Assembly: GCA_963803845.1 (NCBI GenBank)
Contig: CAWDNZ010000005.1
Location: forward strand, 124,001 to 188,000
Length of the DNA stretch: 64,000 bases
Source: JABDIY01 sp963803845
GTDB lineage: Bacteria > Actinomycetota > Acidimicrobiia > Acidimicrobiales > SZUA-35
Direction: 5' to 3'
A program made the translations under genes and the position numbers. Positions 9,536 through 19,233 of the stretch are shown here, piece after piece. The notes under the pieces were generated by a model. It had not been told where the DNA came from. It made no database searches and was given only the letters and a program-made list of their open reading frames with translations. How positions within the stretch are numbered: position 1 is the first letter of the stretch; each line of letters starts with the position of its first letter.

Positions 9536-10953
9536 TGACCGCGGCCCGATCATATCGCCCGCTCAGGGTCGTGTTCGTCTCCGCCGAGTTCGCCCCGAAG
9601 GTGAAGGTGGGCGGACTCGGCGAAGCAGCAGCCGGGCTGGTCGCTGCGCTCCGACGGTTTGGGGTGAGAGTCGACGTCATACTTCCTGACTACGACGGAC
9701 AACCCCTCGAAGATGAGGTTCGAGAGCCTCTTACCGTGCCCAACTGGGCTGGTCCGGCTGTGGCCAGACATGGAACAGCTCATGACATAGGTCCCGTCAC
9801 GCTCGTCAGCGTTCCAGGCATCCAGCGACCGCACCCTTACGTTGATACTTCTACCGGTGAGCGGTGGCCGGACAACGACCGCCGATTCTTCGCCTTCGCT
9901 GCTGGGGTAGCTGAACTGGTCGCCCTCGACCCGCCCGATGTCATCCACCTGAACGACTGGCACACGGCGGCGGTCTCTGCGTTCGTCGACCCAGCACTGC
10001 CAACGGTGCTGACCATCCACAACCTCGCCCACCAGGGTCACGCCGATCGGGGCTGGCTCGCGAATCTCGGTCCTCGAGCGGCTGCGTTCGACCATCTCGG
10101 AGCCGTCAACCCGCTCGCCGGAGCCATCAGGCTCGCCGACGCTGTGGTCGCTGTCAGTACTTCCTATGCACGCGAAATCCTCGATCCGTCCATGAGCTAC
10201 GGCCTCGACCCGTTGCTCGCGGCCAAGGGCGGCGCACTGCAAGGGATCCGGAACGGAATTGCCCGGGATGACTGGAATCCGGGAGCAGACCAACACCTTG
10301 CGGCACGCTTCAGCGATTCCGACCTCGCCGGGAAACGTGCCTGTCGTCGAGATCTCCTCCTCACGGCCGGGCTCGAGAGCCACGGCGGGCCGGTCATCGG
10401 TATGGTGGCCCGGCTCGATCACCAAAAGGGCATCGACATCGCTCTATCTTTGGCGCCGGTCCTCAACTCGTTGCCGGCGCGGCTGATCCTCCACGGATCG
10501 GGAAACCCTTTCCTCGCTCGCCACGCCCGCCAGGTGGCCGCTGCCCACCCGGGCAGCTTCACGGTGCTCGAGGGTTACAGCGACGCCACGGCCCACAAGA
10601 TCATGGCTGGCAGCGACCTCGTCCTGATCCCCAGCCGGTTCGAGCCCTGCGGGCTCACCCAGATGCAGGCGATGAGCTATGGCACGATTCCCGTGGTCAC
10701 CAATGTCGGTGGCCTTCGAGACACCGTTATCGACCTCGACAGAGACCGACGCTGCGGCACCGGCTTCGTCGCATCTCACCCCGACGATGCGTCGGTCACC
10801 GATGCGGTGTGCCGAGCGGTTCGGGGCTGGAAGAACCCTAACCGTCGAGCCCGGGCCCAGCACCGAGGAATGACTGCCGACTGGTCGTGGACCAAACCAG
10901 CGTCTGAGTACATCGAGCTCTACCAACAAATCGCCAGACGCCCCCGGCGCTGA
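9535..10953 (+). CDS. glgA: Glycogen synthase, GT5 (ADP-glucose type)
   Basis: 472 residues, GT-B fold, transferring glucose from a nucleotide sugar to the non-reducing end of glycogen. The N-terminal substrate motif is KVGGLGEAAAGL (residues 24-35). HLNDWHTA and TIHNLAHQG follow, and the C-terminal lobe has RFEPCGLTQMQAMSYG and PVVTNVGGLRDTV, with the conserved Glu and Gly residues of GT5. The ATG overlaps the CBM48 stop; an upstream extension in this frame runs inside the CBM48 gene and is rejected. The length is typical of GlgA. The block lacks glgB and glgC within the window, so branching enzyme and ADP-glucose pyrophosphorylase must be elsewhere. Confidence 0.9.
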   Translation: MTAARSYRPLRVVFVSAEFAPKVKVGGLGEAAAGLVAALRRFGVRVDVILPDYDGQPLEDEVREPLTVPNWAGPAVARHGTAHDIGPVTLVSVPGIQRPHPYVDTSTGERWPDNDRRFFAFAAGVAELVALDPPDVIHLNDWHTAAVSAFVDPALPTVLTIHNLAHQGHADRGWLANLGPRAAAFDHLGAVNPLAGAIRLADAVVAVSTSYAREILDPSMSYGLDPLLAAKGGALQGIRNGIARDDWNPGADQHLAARFSDSDLAGKRACRRDLLLTAGLESHGGPVIGMVARLDHQKGIDIALSLAPVLNSLPARLILHGSGNPFLARHARQVAAAHPGSFTVLEGYSDATAHKIMAGSDLVLIPSRFEPCGLTQMQAMSYGTIPVVTNVGGLRDTVIDLDRDRRCGTGFVASHPDDASVTDAVCRAVRGWKNPNRRARAQHRGMTADWSWTKPASEYIELYQQIARRPRR

Positions 10954-10973
10954 CTTCACCCGAAAGGCCCCCC

Positions 10974-13004
10974 ATGACCCTAACCACACCTGATGACCTC
11001 CGTGACGATCTCGTCGTGCTCACACGAACCGAACCCACCGAAAACCTGACTCGCGAAGAGACCGAGGCGATCAACGCTCTGCGATTCCTGGCTGCCGATG
11101 CCGTTGAGCATGCTGGTTCTGGCCACCCCGGTACCGCGATGGCGCTAGCTCCGCTCGCCTATCGCCTTTACACCCAGCACCTCTGCCACGATCCTGCCAG
11201 CCCCGACTGGTATGACCGGGACCGTGTCGTACTGTCGATCGGGCACGCCTCGATGTTGCTCTATGGAGCATTGCACTTGTCTGGCTACGACGTCACCCTC
11301 GACGACATTCGCGGCTTCCGACAGTGGGGTTCAAAGACACCTGGGCATCCCGAGCGCGGTGTCACGGCCGGGATTGACATGTCCACCGGACCGCTCGGTC
11401 AGGGCGTGGCTAACGGTGTCGGCTTCGCGATGGCCGAAAAGATGCTGGCGGGGCGGTTCAACCGAACAGGACTGCCAATCATCAATCACCGCAGCTGGGT
11501 GATCGCCGGCGATGGCGACATGATGGAAGGCATCACCAGCGAAGCCGCGTCGCTCGCCGGACGGCTGGGACTGGACAAGCTCACCGTCTTCTACGACGAC
11601 AATCGGATCTCGCTCGAAGGCGCCCGCGACGTAGAGTTCTGCGAAGATGTCCCCGAACGATTCAATGCGTACGGATGGCATGTCGTACGGGTCAGTTGCG
11701 TCAATGATCTCGACGCGATCGATACCGCAATCCGTTCCGCCGTCGACGAAACCGAGCGTCCGTCGCTCATCGTCGTTGGGAGCAACATCGGTTACGGCTC
11801 ACCGAAACAGGACACCGCAGCGGCCCACGGTTCGCCACTCGGTCCCGAAGCGATCTGCGCAACCCGCGAAACCCTCGGGTGGCCTCACGATCCATTCGAG
11901 ATACCTGGCACGGTATACGAGCACTGGCAATCCAGGATCGCTAAACGGGCGAGAGACGAGGGCTACCGCGCGACCCTGATCGAGTCCTACCGCGCAAGGC
12001 AACCTGAGCTCGCCGCCGAGCTCGACAGAGTCAATTCGGGAATCCTTCCCAGCGGTTGGTCGGACCATCTCTCTCCATTCACTGCTGGCGAACGGGTGTC
12101 GGGCCGAGACGCGTCGGGGCGAACGCTTAACCAACTGGCCGCGTCGGTCCCGGAACTCGTGGGCGGCTCGGCTGACGTTGCCCCATCGACCAAAACCCAG
12201 ATCGTCGAATCCGGCGACGTCAACTCAGGTGACTGGAACGGAAGAAACATCCACTTCGGGGTACGCGAACACGCAATGGGAGCGATCTGCAATGCCATGG
12301 CCGCCCATGGGGGCCTACGGCCTTACTGCGCAACGTTCTTCGTGTTCTCTGACTACATGCGGCCCGCCATACGTATGGCGGCGCTGATGCAACTCCCCGT
12401 CATCTTCGTAATGACCCATGACTCCATCGGCGTCGGCGAGGACGGCCCGACCCATCAACCGATCGAGCACCTCGCAAGCCTTCGAGCCATACCTGGCCTT
12501 CGAGTCGTGCGCCCCGGCGATGCCAACGAGGTCGCCCAGGCCTGGAAGGTGGCGTTGGACCACACCGGACCGACGGTGCTGGTGCTGTCGCGCCAAGACA
12601 TGGTGGTGCTCGATCCGAGCCTCGTCGATGTCGGGTCCGGTGCTTCTGTGGTGGCTGCAGGCGATGACCTGACCATCGTGGCGACGGGGACAGAGGTCGA
12701 GGTGGCTGTAGCCGCCCGGCAGGTCCTCGCGGCCGGCGGTGTCTCGGCCCGGGTCGTGTCCATGGCGTCGTGGGATCTGTTCCGAGCGCTGCCCCTCGAC
12801 CAACAACACGACATCATCCCGCCGTTGCTGCCATCGTTGTCGGTCGAGGCGGGCGCCACCCAAGGCTGGCTCGAGTTCGTCGACCAAGCGATCGGGCTCG
12901 ATCATTTCGGAGCCTCCGCCCCAGCCGGCACCCTCTACGAAGAGTTCGGGATCACCGCCGAGGCAGTCGCCGAAACGGCCCGCAATCTGATCGCCGGCCA
13001 GTGA
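10974..13004 (+). CDS. tkt: Transketolase
   Basis: A 676-residue ThDP-dependent enzyme of the non-oxidative pentose phosphate pathway, moving two-carbon units between sugar phosphates. Visible signatures are the N-terminal GSGHPGTAMALAPLAY, the ThDP/metal motif GDGDMMEG near residue 180 with its downstream Asn (YDDNRISLEG), the substrate loop HGSPLG, and the pyrimidine-domain block FGVREHAMGAICNAM and THDSIGVGEDGPTHQPIEHL. GAAAGG precedes the ATG. It lies 20 bases after glgA and 46 before tal, in a continuous run of central-carbon genes that is probably one transcription unit. Confidence 0.95.
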   Translation: MTLTTPDDLRDDLVVLTRTEPTENLTREETEAINALRFLAADAVEHAGSGHPGTAMALAPLAYRLYTQHLCHDPASPDWYDRDRVVLSIGHASMLLYGALHLSGYDVTLDDIRGFRQWGSKTPGHPERGVTAGIDMSTGPLGQGVANGVGFAMAEKMLAGRFNRTGLPIINHRSWVIAGDGDMMEGITSEAASLAGRLGLDKLTVFYDDNRISLEGARDVEFCEDVPERFNAYGWHVVRVSCVNDLDAIDTAIRSAVDETERPSLIVVGSNIGYGSPKQDTAAAHGSPLGPEAICATRETLGWPHDPFEIPGTVYEHWQSRIAKRARDEGYRATLIESYRARQPELAAELDRVNSGILPSGWSDHLSPFTAGERVSGRDASGRTLNQLAASVPELVGGSADVAPSTKTQIVESGDVNSGDWNGRNIHFGVREHAMGAICNAMAAHGGLRPYCATFFVFSDYMRPAIRMAALMQLPVIFVMTHDSIGVGEDGPTHQPIEHLASLRAIPGLRVVRPGDANEVAQAWKVALDHTGPTVLVLSRQDMVVLDPSLVDVGSGASVVAAGDDLTIVATGTEVEVAVAARQVLAAGGVSARVVSMASWDLFRALPLDQQHDIIPPLLPSLSVEAGATQGWLEFVDQAIGLDHFGASAPAGTLYEEFGITAEAVAETARNLIAGQ

Positions 13005-13050
13005 GCCTCGTCCGACTCCGCCAAATCCTGACTACCGAAAGCAACGAATC

Positions 13051-14139
13051 ATGAATGCACCGAAACAACTCCACGCCACGGGCCAGCGCCTTTGGCTCGA
13101 CAACATCACCAAGCGCCTGATCAGCTCCGGCACGCTCGGCGGCTACATCGACGACCTGTTTGTCACCGGAGTGACGTCCAACCCGACCATCCTGGAGAAG
13201 GCCATTTCCGGTGGTGGCGACTACGACGAGGCGATTGCCTCAGCCCTCGCCGAAGGCACCACAGCGGCCGAGGAGCTCGCCTTCACCGTGGCTCTACCGG
13301 ATCTCGTGGCAGCCGCCGACCTCCTGCGTGCGACATATGACGCCAGTGGAGGGACCGATGGCTACGTTTCGGTCGAGGTGTCGCCGGATCTCGCCGACGA
13401 CGCCGAAAGCACGGTGGTGGCGGGCCAGGAACTGTTCGCACAAGCCGACAGGCCGAACATCATGGTGAAGGTTCCTGGGACGCCGGCCGGATTGGTCGCC
13501 ATCGAAGAATTGATCGCTGCCGGAATCTCGGTCAACGTCACTCTCCTGTTCTCCGTCCGCCACTACCGGGCGGCTGCCGACGCCTATATGCGTGGCATCG
13601 AGCGACGCCTAGCCGCCGGTCTCCCCCTTCCCGTCGGATCGGTCGCCTCGGTGTTCGTGTCACGCTGGGACGTTGCCGCTGACCCTCGACTCCCGGAGGC
13701 GTTGCAGGGCAAGACAGCCTTGGCTGTCATGCAGCAGATCTTCGCTGCTTATCAAGACGTACTTATGAGCGACCGCTGGAACACGGTGGCCGCCGCTGGG
13801 GCGCTGCCGCAGAAAGTTCTCTGGGCCAGCACCGGGACGAAGAACCCGGACCTTCCCGACACCTACTACTTGGCACGTCTCGCTGCCCCGGGAACCGTCA
13901 ACACGATCCCCGAAGGAACCTTGCTCGCCTTCGCCGACCACGGCGCTGTCGGTGACCTCCTGGAACCCGAAACCACCCACGCTGACACGGTGCTGTCAGC
14001 AGTCAGCGACGCAGGCGTTGACATTGAAGCGCTCGCCAGGACGCTGCAGAACGACGGGGCCGAGGCGTTTCGAGTCTCGTGGGCTGACCTCCTGCACTGC
14101 ATCGAGCGAAAAGCCACCCAAGTGACCCCGGCCCAATGA
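13051..14139 (+). CDS. tal: Transaldolase
   Basis: A 362-residue (beta/alpha)8 enzyme that transfers a dihydroxyacetone unit between sedoheptulose-7-phosphate and glyceraldehyde-3-phosphate. The N-terminal signature VTGVTSNPTILEKAI (residues ~29-43) and the Schiff-base lysine block NIMVKVPGTPAG (lysine near residue 138) are present, followed by the phosphate-binding segments SVNVTLLFS and WASTGTKNPDLPDTYY. The length fits actinobacterial transaldolases rather than the ~220-residue type. It sits between tkt and gnd on the same strand with 46- and 49-base gaps and has no promoter that I can recognise. Confidence 0.95.
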   Translation: MNAPKQLHATGQRLWLDNITKRLISSGTLGGYIDDLFVTGVTSNPTILEKAISGGGDYDEAIASALAEGTTAAEELAFTVALPDLVAAADLLRATYDASGGTDGYVSVEVSPDLADDAESTVVAGQELFAQADRPNIMVKVPGTPAGLVAIEELIAAGISVNVTLLFSVRHYRAAADAYMRGIERRLAAGLPLPVGSVASVFVSRWDVAADPRLPEALQGKTALAVMQQIFAAYQDVLMSDRWNTVAAAGALPQKVLWASTGTKNPDLPDTYYLARLAAPGTVNTIPEGTLLAFADHGAVGDLLEPETTHADTVLSAVSDAGVDIEALARTLQNDGAEAFRVSWADLLHCIERKATQVTPAQ

Positions 14140-14188
14140 ATTTCGATGACCATCTCGCGAACAAGAACGAACAACAGGAGAACAGCTC

Positions 14189-15208
14189 ATGCAACTAGCA
14201 ATGGTCGGTCTAGGAAGAATGGGCGCAAACCTCGTCCGTCGGGCCATGAACGCAGGCCACGAATGCGTCGTCTATGACGTCAACCCATCATCGGTAGCCG
14301 AGCTCGTGGCCGAAGGCGCCACCGGAACCACGTCGCTCGAGGACCTTGCAAACAAACTTCTCACGCCACGCGTCGTCTGGGTCATGGTTCCGGCCGGGCT
14401 CACCGGTCGGGTGGTTTCAGACGTCGCTGAGCAACTGAGCGCGGGCGACATCATCATCGACGGCGGCAACAGTTACTACCGCGACGACATCGACCGGGCC
14501 GCTGAGCTTCGGAAGACTGAGATCCACCATGTCGACGTGGGTACCAGCGGCGGCGTCTTCGGGCTCGAACGCGGCTTCTGCCTGATGATTGGCGGCGAGA
14601 CCGAGATCGTCAAACATCTCGAGCCCATCTTCGCAGCGTTGGCGCCTGGCGTTGGGGCGGCTGACCGTTCCGAAGGCCGCGCGGGCGAACCGACCCCGTC
14701 CGAACATGGGTACCTGCATTGTGGACCCAACGGCGCCGGCCATATGGTCAAGATGGTTCACAACGGCATCGAGTACGGGATCATGGCTGCCTACGCCGAA
14801 GGTCTCAACGTGTTGGCCCACGCCGGAATCGGCTCAGCCGACCAAGACCACGACGCGGAAACAACCCCACTGCGAGACCCTCAGTACTACCAGTTCGACA
14901 TCGACATACCCGAGGTGGCCGAGGTCTGGAGACGGGGCAGCGTTGTTGCCTCTTGGCTCCTGGATCTCACGGCCGTGGCGCTCCATGAGGACCCCGAGCT
15001 CGGCCGGTTCAGCGGTCGGGTGTCCGACTCAGGCGAGGGTCGCTGGACCGTCCAGGCAGCGGTCGACGTCGGGGTGCCGGCCCACGTGTTGACCGCTGCC
15101 CTTTATGAACGTTTCAGCTCCCGGGGCGAGGCCGACTACGGCGATCGACTCCTGTCGGCCATGCGCAACCAGTTCGGTGGCCATGATGAGAAGGCTGCGT
15201 CATCATGA
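14189..15208 (+). CDS. gnd: 6-phosphogluconate dehydrogenase, decarboxylating (short form)
   Basis: 339 residues, the short ~300-340-residue 6PGDH class rather than the ~470-residue Gnd. It converts 6-phosphogluconate to ribulose-5-phosphate and CO2. The dinucleotide site is GLGRMGANLVRRAMNAG (residues 7-23); the substrate block DGGNSYYRDD and the later catalytic region GPNGAGHMVKMVHNGIEYG, with lysine and asparagine, are intact. Family knowledge links the short class with NAD+ preference in several organisms, but cofactor use is not proven by sequence. ACAGGAGAA precedes the ATG. Its stop overlaps the zwf start. Confidence 0.92.
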   Translation: MQLAMVGLGRMGANLVRRAMNAGHECVVYDVNPSSVAELVAEGATGTTSLEDLANKLLTPRVVWVMVPAGLTGRVVSDVAEQLSAGDIIIDGGNSYYRDDIDRAAELRKTEIHHVDVGTSGGVFGLERGFCLMIGGETEIVKHLEPIFAALAPGVGAADRSEGRAGEPTPSEHGYLHCGPNGAGHMVKMVHNGIEYGIMAAYAEGLNVLAHAGIGSADQDHDAETTPLRDPQYYQFDIDIPEVAEVWRRGSVVASWLLDLTAVALHEDPELGRFSGRVSDSGEGRWTVQAAVDVGVPAHVLTAALYERFSSRGEADYGDRLLSAMRNQFGGHDEKAASS

Positions 15209-16590
15209 CCGACGGTCGGGCCGATGCTCTCGTTCTCTTCGGGATCACCGGTGATCTCGCCGCCAAGAAGCTTCTGGCATCCCTCTACAACTTGGCGTGC
15301 CGCGGTCGCCTCCCGCAAGTCGTCGTCGGGGTTGCGTCGACCGAGTGGGGGATTGATGAGCTGCGCTCCCACGTGAGAGCATCACTCGAGGCGTCCGGCG
15401 TCACCATCGACGAATCGGTCTTCGCCGAGCTCTCTGCGGCCCTGCGCTACGTGGCGGGGGACTATCGCAACGCAGAGACCTACCGGCAGCTGAAAGAGAA
15501 GCTGAGTGCAACGAAGCTTCCGGTCTGCTATCTGGCGATCCCGCCGTCATTGTTCGGCGACGTAGTGGAAGGCCTCGCATCGATCGATCTCAACCAGAGT
15601 GCTCGGGTTGTCCTGGAGAAGCCGTTCGGACGCGATCTGGCGTCCGCACGAGAACTTAACCGCACGCTCAACCGCCACTTCGAGGAAGAGGCCATCTTCC
15701 GCATTGACCATTTCCTCGGTAAGGAAGCGGTCCAGAACCTGATGGTGTTCCGCTTCGCCAACACGATCCTCGAACCGGTCTGGAACCGCCACTACATCGA
15801 CAGTGTGCAGATCACGATGGCCGAGTCATTCGGAATCGAGGGCCGCGGCGGCTTCTACGACCGGATCGGAACCCTACGGGACGTTGTCCAAAACCACCTG
15901 CTGCAAATCGTGGCATTGCTGGCCATGGAGCCCCCGGTTTCCGAGGCGCCAAATGCCTTGCGTGACGAACGGGTCAAGGTCCTCGCCGCGATGCAGCCTC
16001 TCCAGCCCGACCACTTCGTCCGCGGCCAGTACAACGGTTACCGGTCAGAAGCAGGAGTTGACGCCGACTCTGACACTGAAACGTTCGTAGCATTGCGAAC
16101 CGAGATCGACTCGTGGCGGTGGGCCGGCGTGCCCTGGTACATCAGGGCAGGCAAAGCCCTGCCGACCACCGTGACCGAGGCCATCATCGAATTCAAGCGG
16201 CCCCCTCGTTTGCTCTTCGCCGATCCCACTTGTTCTCCGCATCCCAACCACTTGAGATTCCGTATGAAGCCCGACGACCGCATCACGCTGGAGATGCAGG
16301 CGAAGAAGCACGGCGACGCCCTGCTCAGCCGGTCCGTTCCGCTTCAGGTCGTCAACACCGATGAAGCCTCAGGCGGTCACGAAGCATACGAACGGCTCCT
16401 CGACGACGCCCTCAGCGGCGATGCCAGACTGTTCGCCCGCCAAGACGGAGTCGAAGCGGCGTGGACGATCGTCCAACCAATCCTCGAGGATCACGAACCC
16501 GTCCAGCCGTACGAAAAGGGCAGCTGGGGGCCATCCAACGCTTTGGTTCCCGACGGCGGTTGGCACGACATCGGTGAGGAACAACCATGA
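15205..16590 (+). CDS. zwf: Glucose-6-phosphate 1-dehydrogenase
   Basis: A 461-residue enzyme for the entry step of the oxidative pentose phosphate pathway, giving 6-phosphogluconolactone and reduced cofactor. The N-terminal cofactor fingerprint LFGITGDLAAKKLL (residues 11-24) is a variant of GxxGDLA. The active-site block RIDHFLGKEAVQNL near residue 166 includes the catalytic His, and VVLEKPFGRDLASA binds substrate. It starts on an ATGA overlap with gnd and ends on an ATGA overlap with the glucokinase gene. No 6-phosphogluconolactonase or opcA lies next to it, unlike many actinobacterial zwf loci. Confidence 0.95.
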   Translation: MTDGRADALVLFGITGDLAAKKLLASLYNLACRGRLPQVVVGVASTEWGIDELRSHVRASLEASGVTIDESVFAELSAALRYVAGDYRNAETYRQLKEKLSATKLPVCYLAIPPSLFGDVVEGLASIDLNQSARVVLEKPFGRDLASARELNRTLNRHFEEEAIFRIDHFLGKEAVQNLMVFRFANTILEPVWNRHYIDSVQITMAESFGIEGRGGFYDRIGTLRDVVQNHLLQIVALLAMEPPVSEAPNALRDERVKVLAAMQPLQPDHFVRGQYNGYRSEAGVDADSDTETFVALRTEIDSWRWAGVPWYIRAGKALPTTVTEAIIEFKRPPRLLFADPTCSPHPNHLRFRMKPDDRITLEMQAKKHGDALLSRSVPLQVVNTDEASGGHEAYERLLDDALSGDARLFARQDGVEAAWTIVQPILEDHEPVQPYEKGSWGPSNALVPDGGWHDIGEEQP

Positions 16591-17489
16591 GCTACAACAT
16601 CCTTTCGGTCGACCTGGGCGGCACCAACATGCGCGCTGCACTCATCAGCCCCGACGGCGACATCCAACTCCGGGCCTCCAAGCCCACCCCGCGCAATGCG
16701 CCATGCCCCGACGCCCTCGAACACCTTATGGAGTCGGTACGCGACCAGGGCGGCGGACGCGGCTCCTTCGGCACGATCGTCATCGGCGTCCCCGGCCGCG
16801 TCGACTACTGCGCCGGACGGCTCGAGCATGCACCGAATCTCCCAGCGACGTGGCTGACGGAACTAACCGAAGCCAACCTCGCCAAACTTTTCGACGCTCC
16901 GGTCTTTCTCGCCAACGACGCCGACCTCGCCGCGGTGGGCGAGGCCTACTTCGGGGCGGGTCGCCCATTTACGGACATGGTGTATGTCACGATCTCTACC
17001 GGCATCGGAGCGGGTGTCGTCCTCGACGGGAAACTGCTGCGTGGTACCCGGTCCCTTGCCGAGGTCGGCCACACGATTATCGCGGTTGACCATCTCGCTA
17101 CCGGACAACCGGCAACAGCCGAGCATCTCGCGGCAGGACCCGCCCTGGACCGCAACGCTACCGCTGCTGGCCTCGGGGTTCGCGGCGCCGACCTCGTCTC
17201 GCTGGTCCGAGCCGGCGATCCACTGGCACGCCAGGCATGGGACGAAACGATGCGGGCCGCTGGTGCCACCGTCGTCAACCTGGCGCACTTGTTCAGCCCG
17301 GACGTCATCGTTGTCGGCGGCGGTGTAGGCCGCAACGGTGCACTCGTTGGTGAACCGCTTGCCGCGATGCTCGAACGGTATGGCCCGCAGAACCTCGAAC
17401 TTCCTATTGCCATCGTCGAGGCGTCACTCGGTGATGATCCTGGGCTGATCGGGGGAGCGGTGTGGCCTCTCGCAGTCGGGACCCGATGA
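16587..17489 (+). CDS. ROK-family glucokinase
   Basis: A 300-residue sugar kinase of the ROK family, probably phosphorylating glucose to feed zwf directly downstream in metabolism. Features are the ATP phosphate-binding DLGGTNMRAAL (residues 8-18), the catalytic-base region FLANDADLAAVGEAYFG with the NDAD aspartate, and the ROK zinc-site-like part ELGHTII-type segment, here AEVGHTIIAVD. The usual CxCGxxGC zinc motif is absent: the stretch after AEVGHTI has no cysteines. That is seen in some ROK kinases and may affect specificity. The start overlaps zwf and the stop overlaps the histidine phosphatase start. Confidence 0.85.
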   Translation: MSYNILSVDLGGTNMRAALISPDGDIQLRASKPTPRNAPCPDALEHLMESVRDQGGGRGSFGTIVIGVPGRVDYCAGRLEHAPNLPATWLTELTEANLAKLFDAPVFLANDADLAAVGEAYFGAGRPFTDMVYVTISTGIGAGVVLDGKLLRGTRSLAEVGHTIIAVDHLATGQPATAEHLAAGPALDRNATAAGLGVRGADLVSLVRAGDPLARQAWDETMRAAGATVVNLAHLFSPDVIVVGGGVGRNGALVGEPLAAMLERYGPQNLELPIAIVEASLGDDPGLIGGAVWPLAVGTR

Positions 17490-18094
17490 TGAGAACTAGA
17501 CATCGCGAGGTGGTCCTAGTTCGCCATGGGGAAACGGAGTGGAGTCGCAGCGGTCGTCATACGGGCCGCACCGACATCCCGCTCACCGAGCTCGGGCGAC
17601 GCCAGGCCGACCAACTCGCCGGCATGCTCGAAGGCAAGACCTTCGCCCTGGCGATGACCAGCCCGTTGGTTCGAGCCAGCGAAACCTGCGAACGAGCCTG
17701 CCTCGCCACCACGGCCGAGGTCACCACGGACCTCCTTGAATGGGACTACGGAACCTATGAAGGTGTCTCGACGCCCTCCACCCGCAAGCAGATCCCGGGC
17801 TGGTCGGTATGGACACACCCGATCATCGGAGGCGAGACCGTCCAATCCGTTGGTGATCGTGCCGACGCGGTCATCGCGCGCGCTGTGGACGCCGCTGGTG
17901 ACACGGTCCTGTTCGCTCACGGTCACCTGCTCAGAGTCCTCGCCGCCAGATGGCTCGGACTTCCCGCAGACGCTGGACGTCATCTCGCTCTCAACACAGC
18001 GACGGTCTCCACCCTCGGCTTCGAACGAGAAAACCGAGTGCTCCGACACTGGAACGAAGGCTGCCACCTCCGTGGTATTGAAGCCACTCCATGA
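17486..18094 (+). CDS. Histidine phosphatase (phosphoglycerate-mutase superfamily)
   Basis: 202 residues. The phosphohistidine motif VLVRHGETEWSRSG (residues ~9-22), the ELGRRQADQLAG block, and the second catalytic histidine in FAHGHLLRVLAARWLGLP (near residue 140) define the family. Members act as cofactor-dependent phosphoglycerate mutases or as phosphatases of sugar phosphates and other small phospho-compounds. At about 200 residues and with this C-terminus, a broad phosphatase is more likely than a glycolytic mutase. The ATG overlaps the glucokinase stop; an earlier GTG at 17462 is possible but lies inside that gene. It is the last gene of the carbon-storage run. Confidence 0.8.
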   Translation: MMRTRHREVVLVRHGETEWSRSGRHTGRTDIPLTELGRRQADQLAGMLEGKTFALAMTSPLVRASETCERACLATTAEVTTDLLEWDYGTYEGVSTPSTRKQIPGWSVWTHPIIGGETVQSVGDRADAVIARAVDAAGDTVLFAHGHLLRVLAARWLGLPADAGRHLALNTATVSTLGFERENRVLRHWNEGCHLRGIEATP

Positions 18095-18095
18095 G

Positions 18096-18983
18096 CTAGG
18101 CGGCTTGGTCCACCCGGAGCGGCTGGCGAGCGTCTCGGCAACCAGGGAGTGCATACGCAAGGCGGGATCGGTCTTCGACCACGAAATTCACCCGATTCTT
18201 GCGGCACGATTGGGCCCGCTGGAGCGCCTCCGCCGCCGCTAGCCCAATCAGCGCTACGAGGGTTCCGGCGACCGCATCGACGATGTAGTGGTTTGCCGTC
18301 AAGACCACGGCCGAGGCCATGAACGTGGGACCGGCCAGAGCAAACAACTTGGCGGCTCGGATTTTGGAGGTTCTGAAGATCAGCACTCCGACGAGGAGGT
18401 TCCACCCGACGTGCAGGCTCGGGACGGCTGCGTATTTGTTGATCAGTGAAGGCGGCTGGAGTATGCGGTAGGAATTCGAAAGTTCGGTGACCGTGTCGAC
18501 GAAACCTGTAGGCATGAGGCGTGGTGGAGCAACAGGGAACGAGATGAAGATCGTTAGACCTATTGCGCCCGAGATGAACATTGCGTTCCGGAGCAGCGTG
18601 AAGGAGTCCCGATGCCGCCGGTAGAGCCAGACCAGCGTGAGGACGATCACCGGCCAGTGACCCCAGATGTACACCCAGTTGGCGGCGGTCACCAATCCGC
18701 GATGACTGAGCACAAAGCCCTGGAGGGAAGCTTCGACGTCGAGACCGAGGGCTCCTTCAAGGTTGAGGACGCGGCCAGCGTTGGCGATGGCGGTTGCTTC
18801 GCTCGCCTCGGTGAGTCCGCGAACGCCGAAGTAGGCGAGGGCCGCCATCCCAATCAACACAAACTGCATGGCCGCCGTTCGCAAACGCTGTGCGGTGGGA
18901 GCGGTGAGCTCTCCCGCCGGACCGCTGAGCGACGCCGCCCTCAAGATGTGCTCTACCTCGATAGCTTCTGATGACTGCGGCAT
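18096..18983 (-). CDS. PAP2_3/Aur1-like membrane phosphatase or phosphotransferase
   Basis: 295 residues with about six hydrophobic helices. The C2 motif is VPSLHVGWNLLVG and the C3 motif is ANHYIVDAVAG (HxxxD), as in the inositolphosphotransferase-like PAP2_3 group. Family members transfer or remove phosphate head groups from lipids; in actinobacteria several of these genes are unassigned. AAGGAG lies six bases before the ATG at 18983, with a GTG one codon earlier. The C-terminal ~40 residues are charged and presumably cytoplasmic. It converges with the histidine phosphatase gene, with one base between them, and is not part of that operon. Confidence 0.82.
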   Translation of the reverse strand: MPQSSEAIEVEHILRAASLSGPAGELTAPTAQRLRTAAMQFVLIGMAALAYFGVRGLTEASEATAIANAGRVLNLEGALGLDVEASLQGFVLSHRGLVTAANWVYIWGHWPVIVLTLVWLYRRHRDSFTLLRNAMFISGAIGLTIFISFPVAPPRLMPTGFVDTVTELSNSYRILQPPSLINKYAAVPSLHVGWNLLVGVLIFRTSKIRAAKLFALAGPTFMASAVVLTANHYIVDAVAGTLVALIGLAAAEALQRAQSCRKNRVNFVVEDRSRLAYALPGCRDARQPLRVDQAA

Positions 18984-19233
18984 CACTGACTCCTTCTATT
19001 CGTCCCCGTTGTCCTACTTGTGTGAACCTGCTGGGGGTTGCGGATCGTCCAGAATTGCGACGGATGGGGCAATCAGTGCCGCGCTTGAACGCTGCGGATG
19101 AGCACCGAGTTCTCGATCCAGAATTCGATCACAATAGGTGGCGGATCATCGCGGGCCTCCCAGACGCCGATTGTGCCGATCCGTGGCGACGACGACGCGG
19201 TTGTAGACGAACATGCGCCGACGAGCTGAGGTG

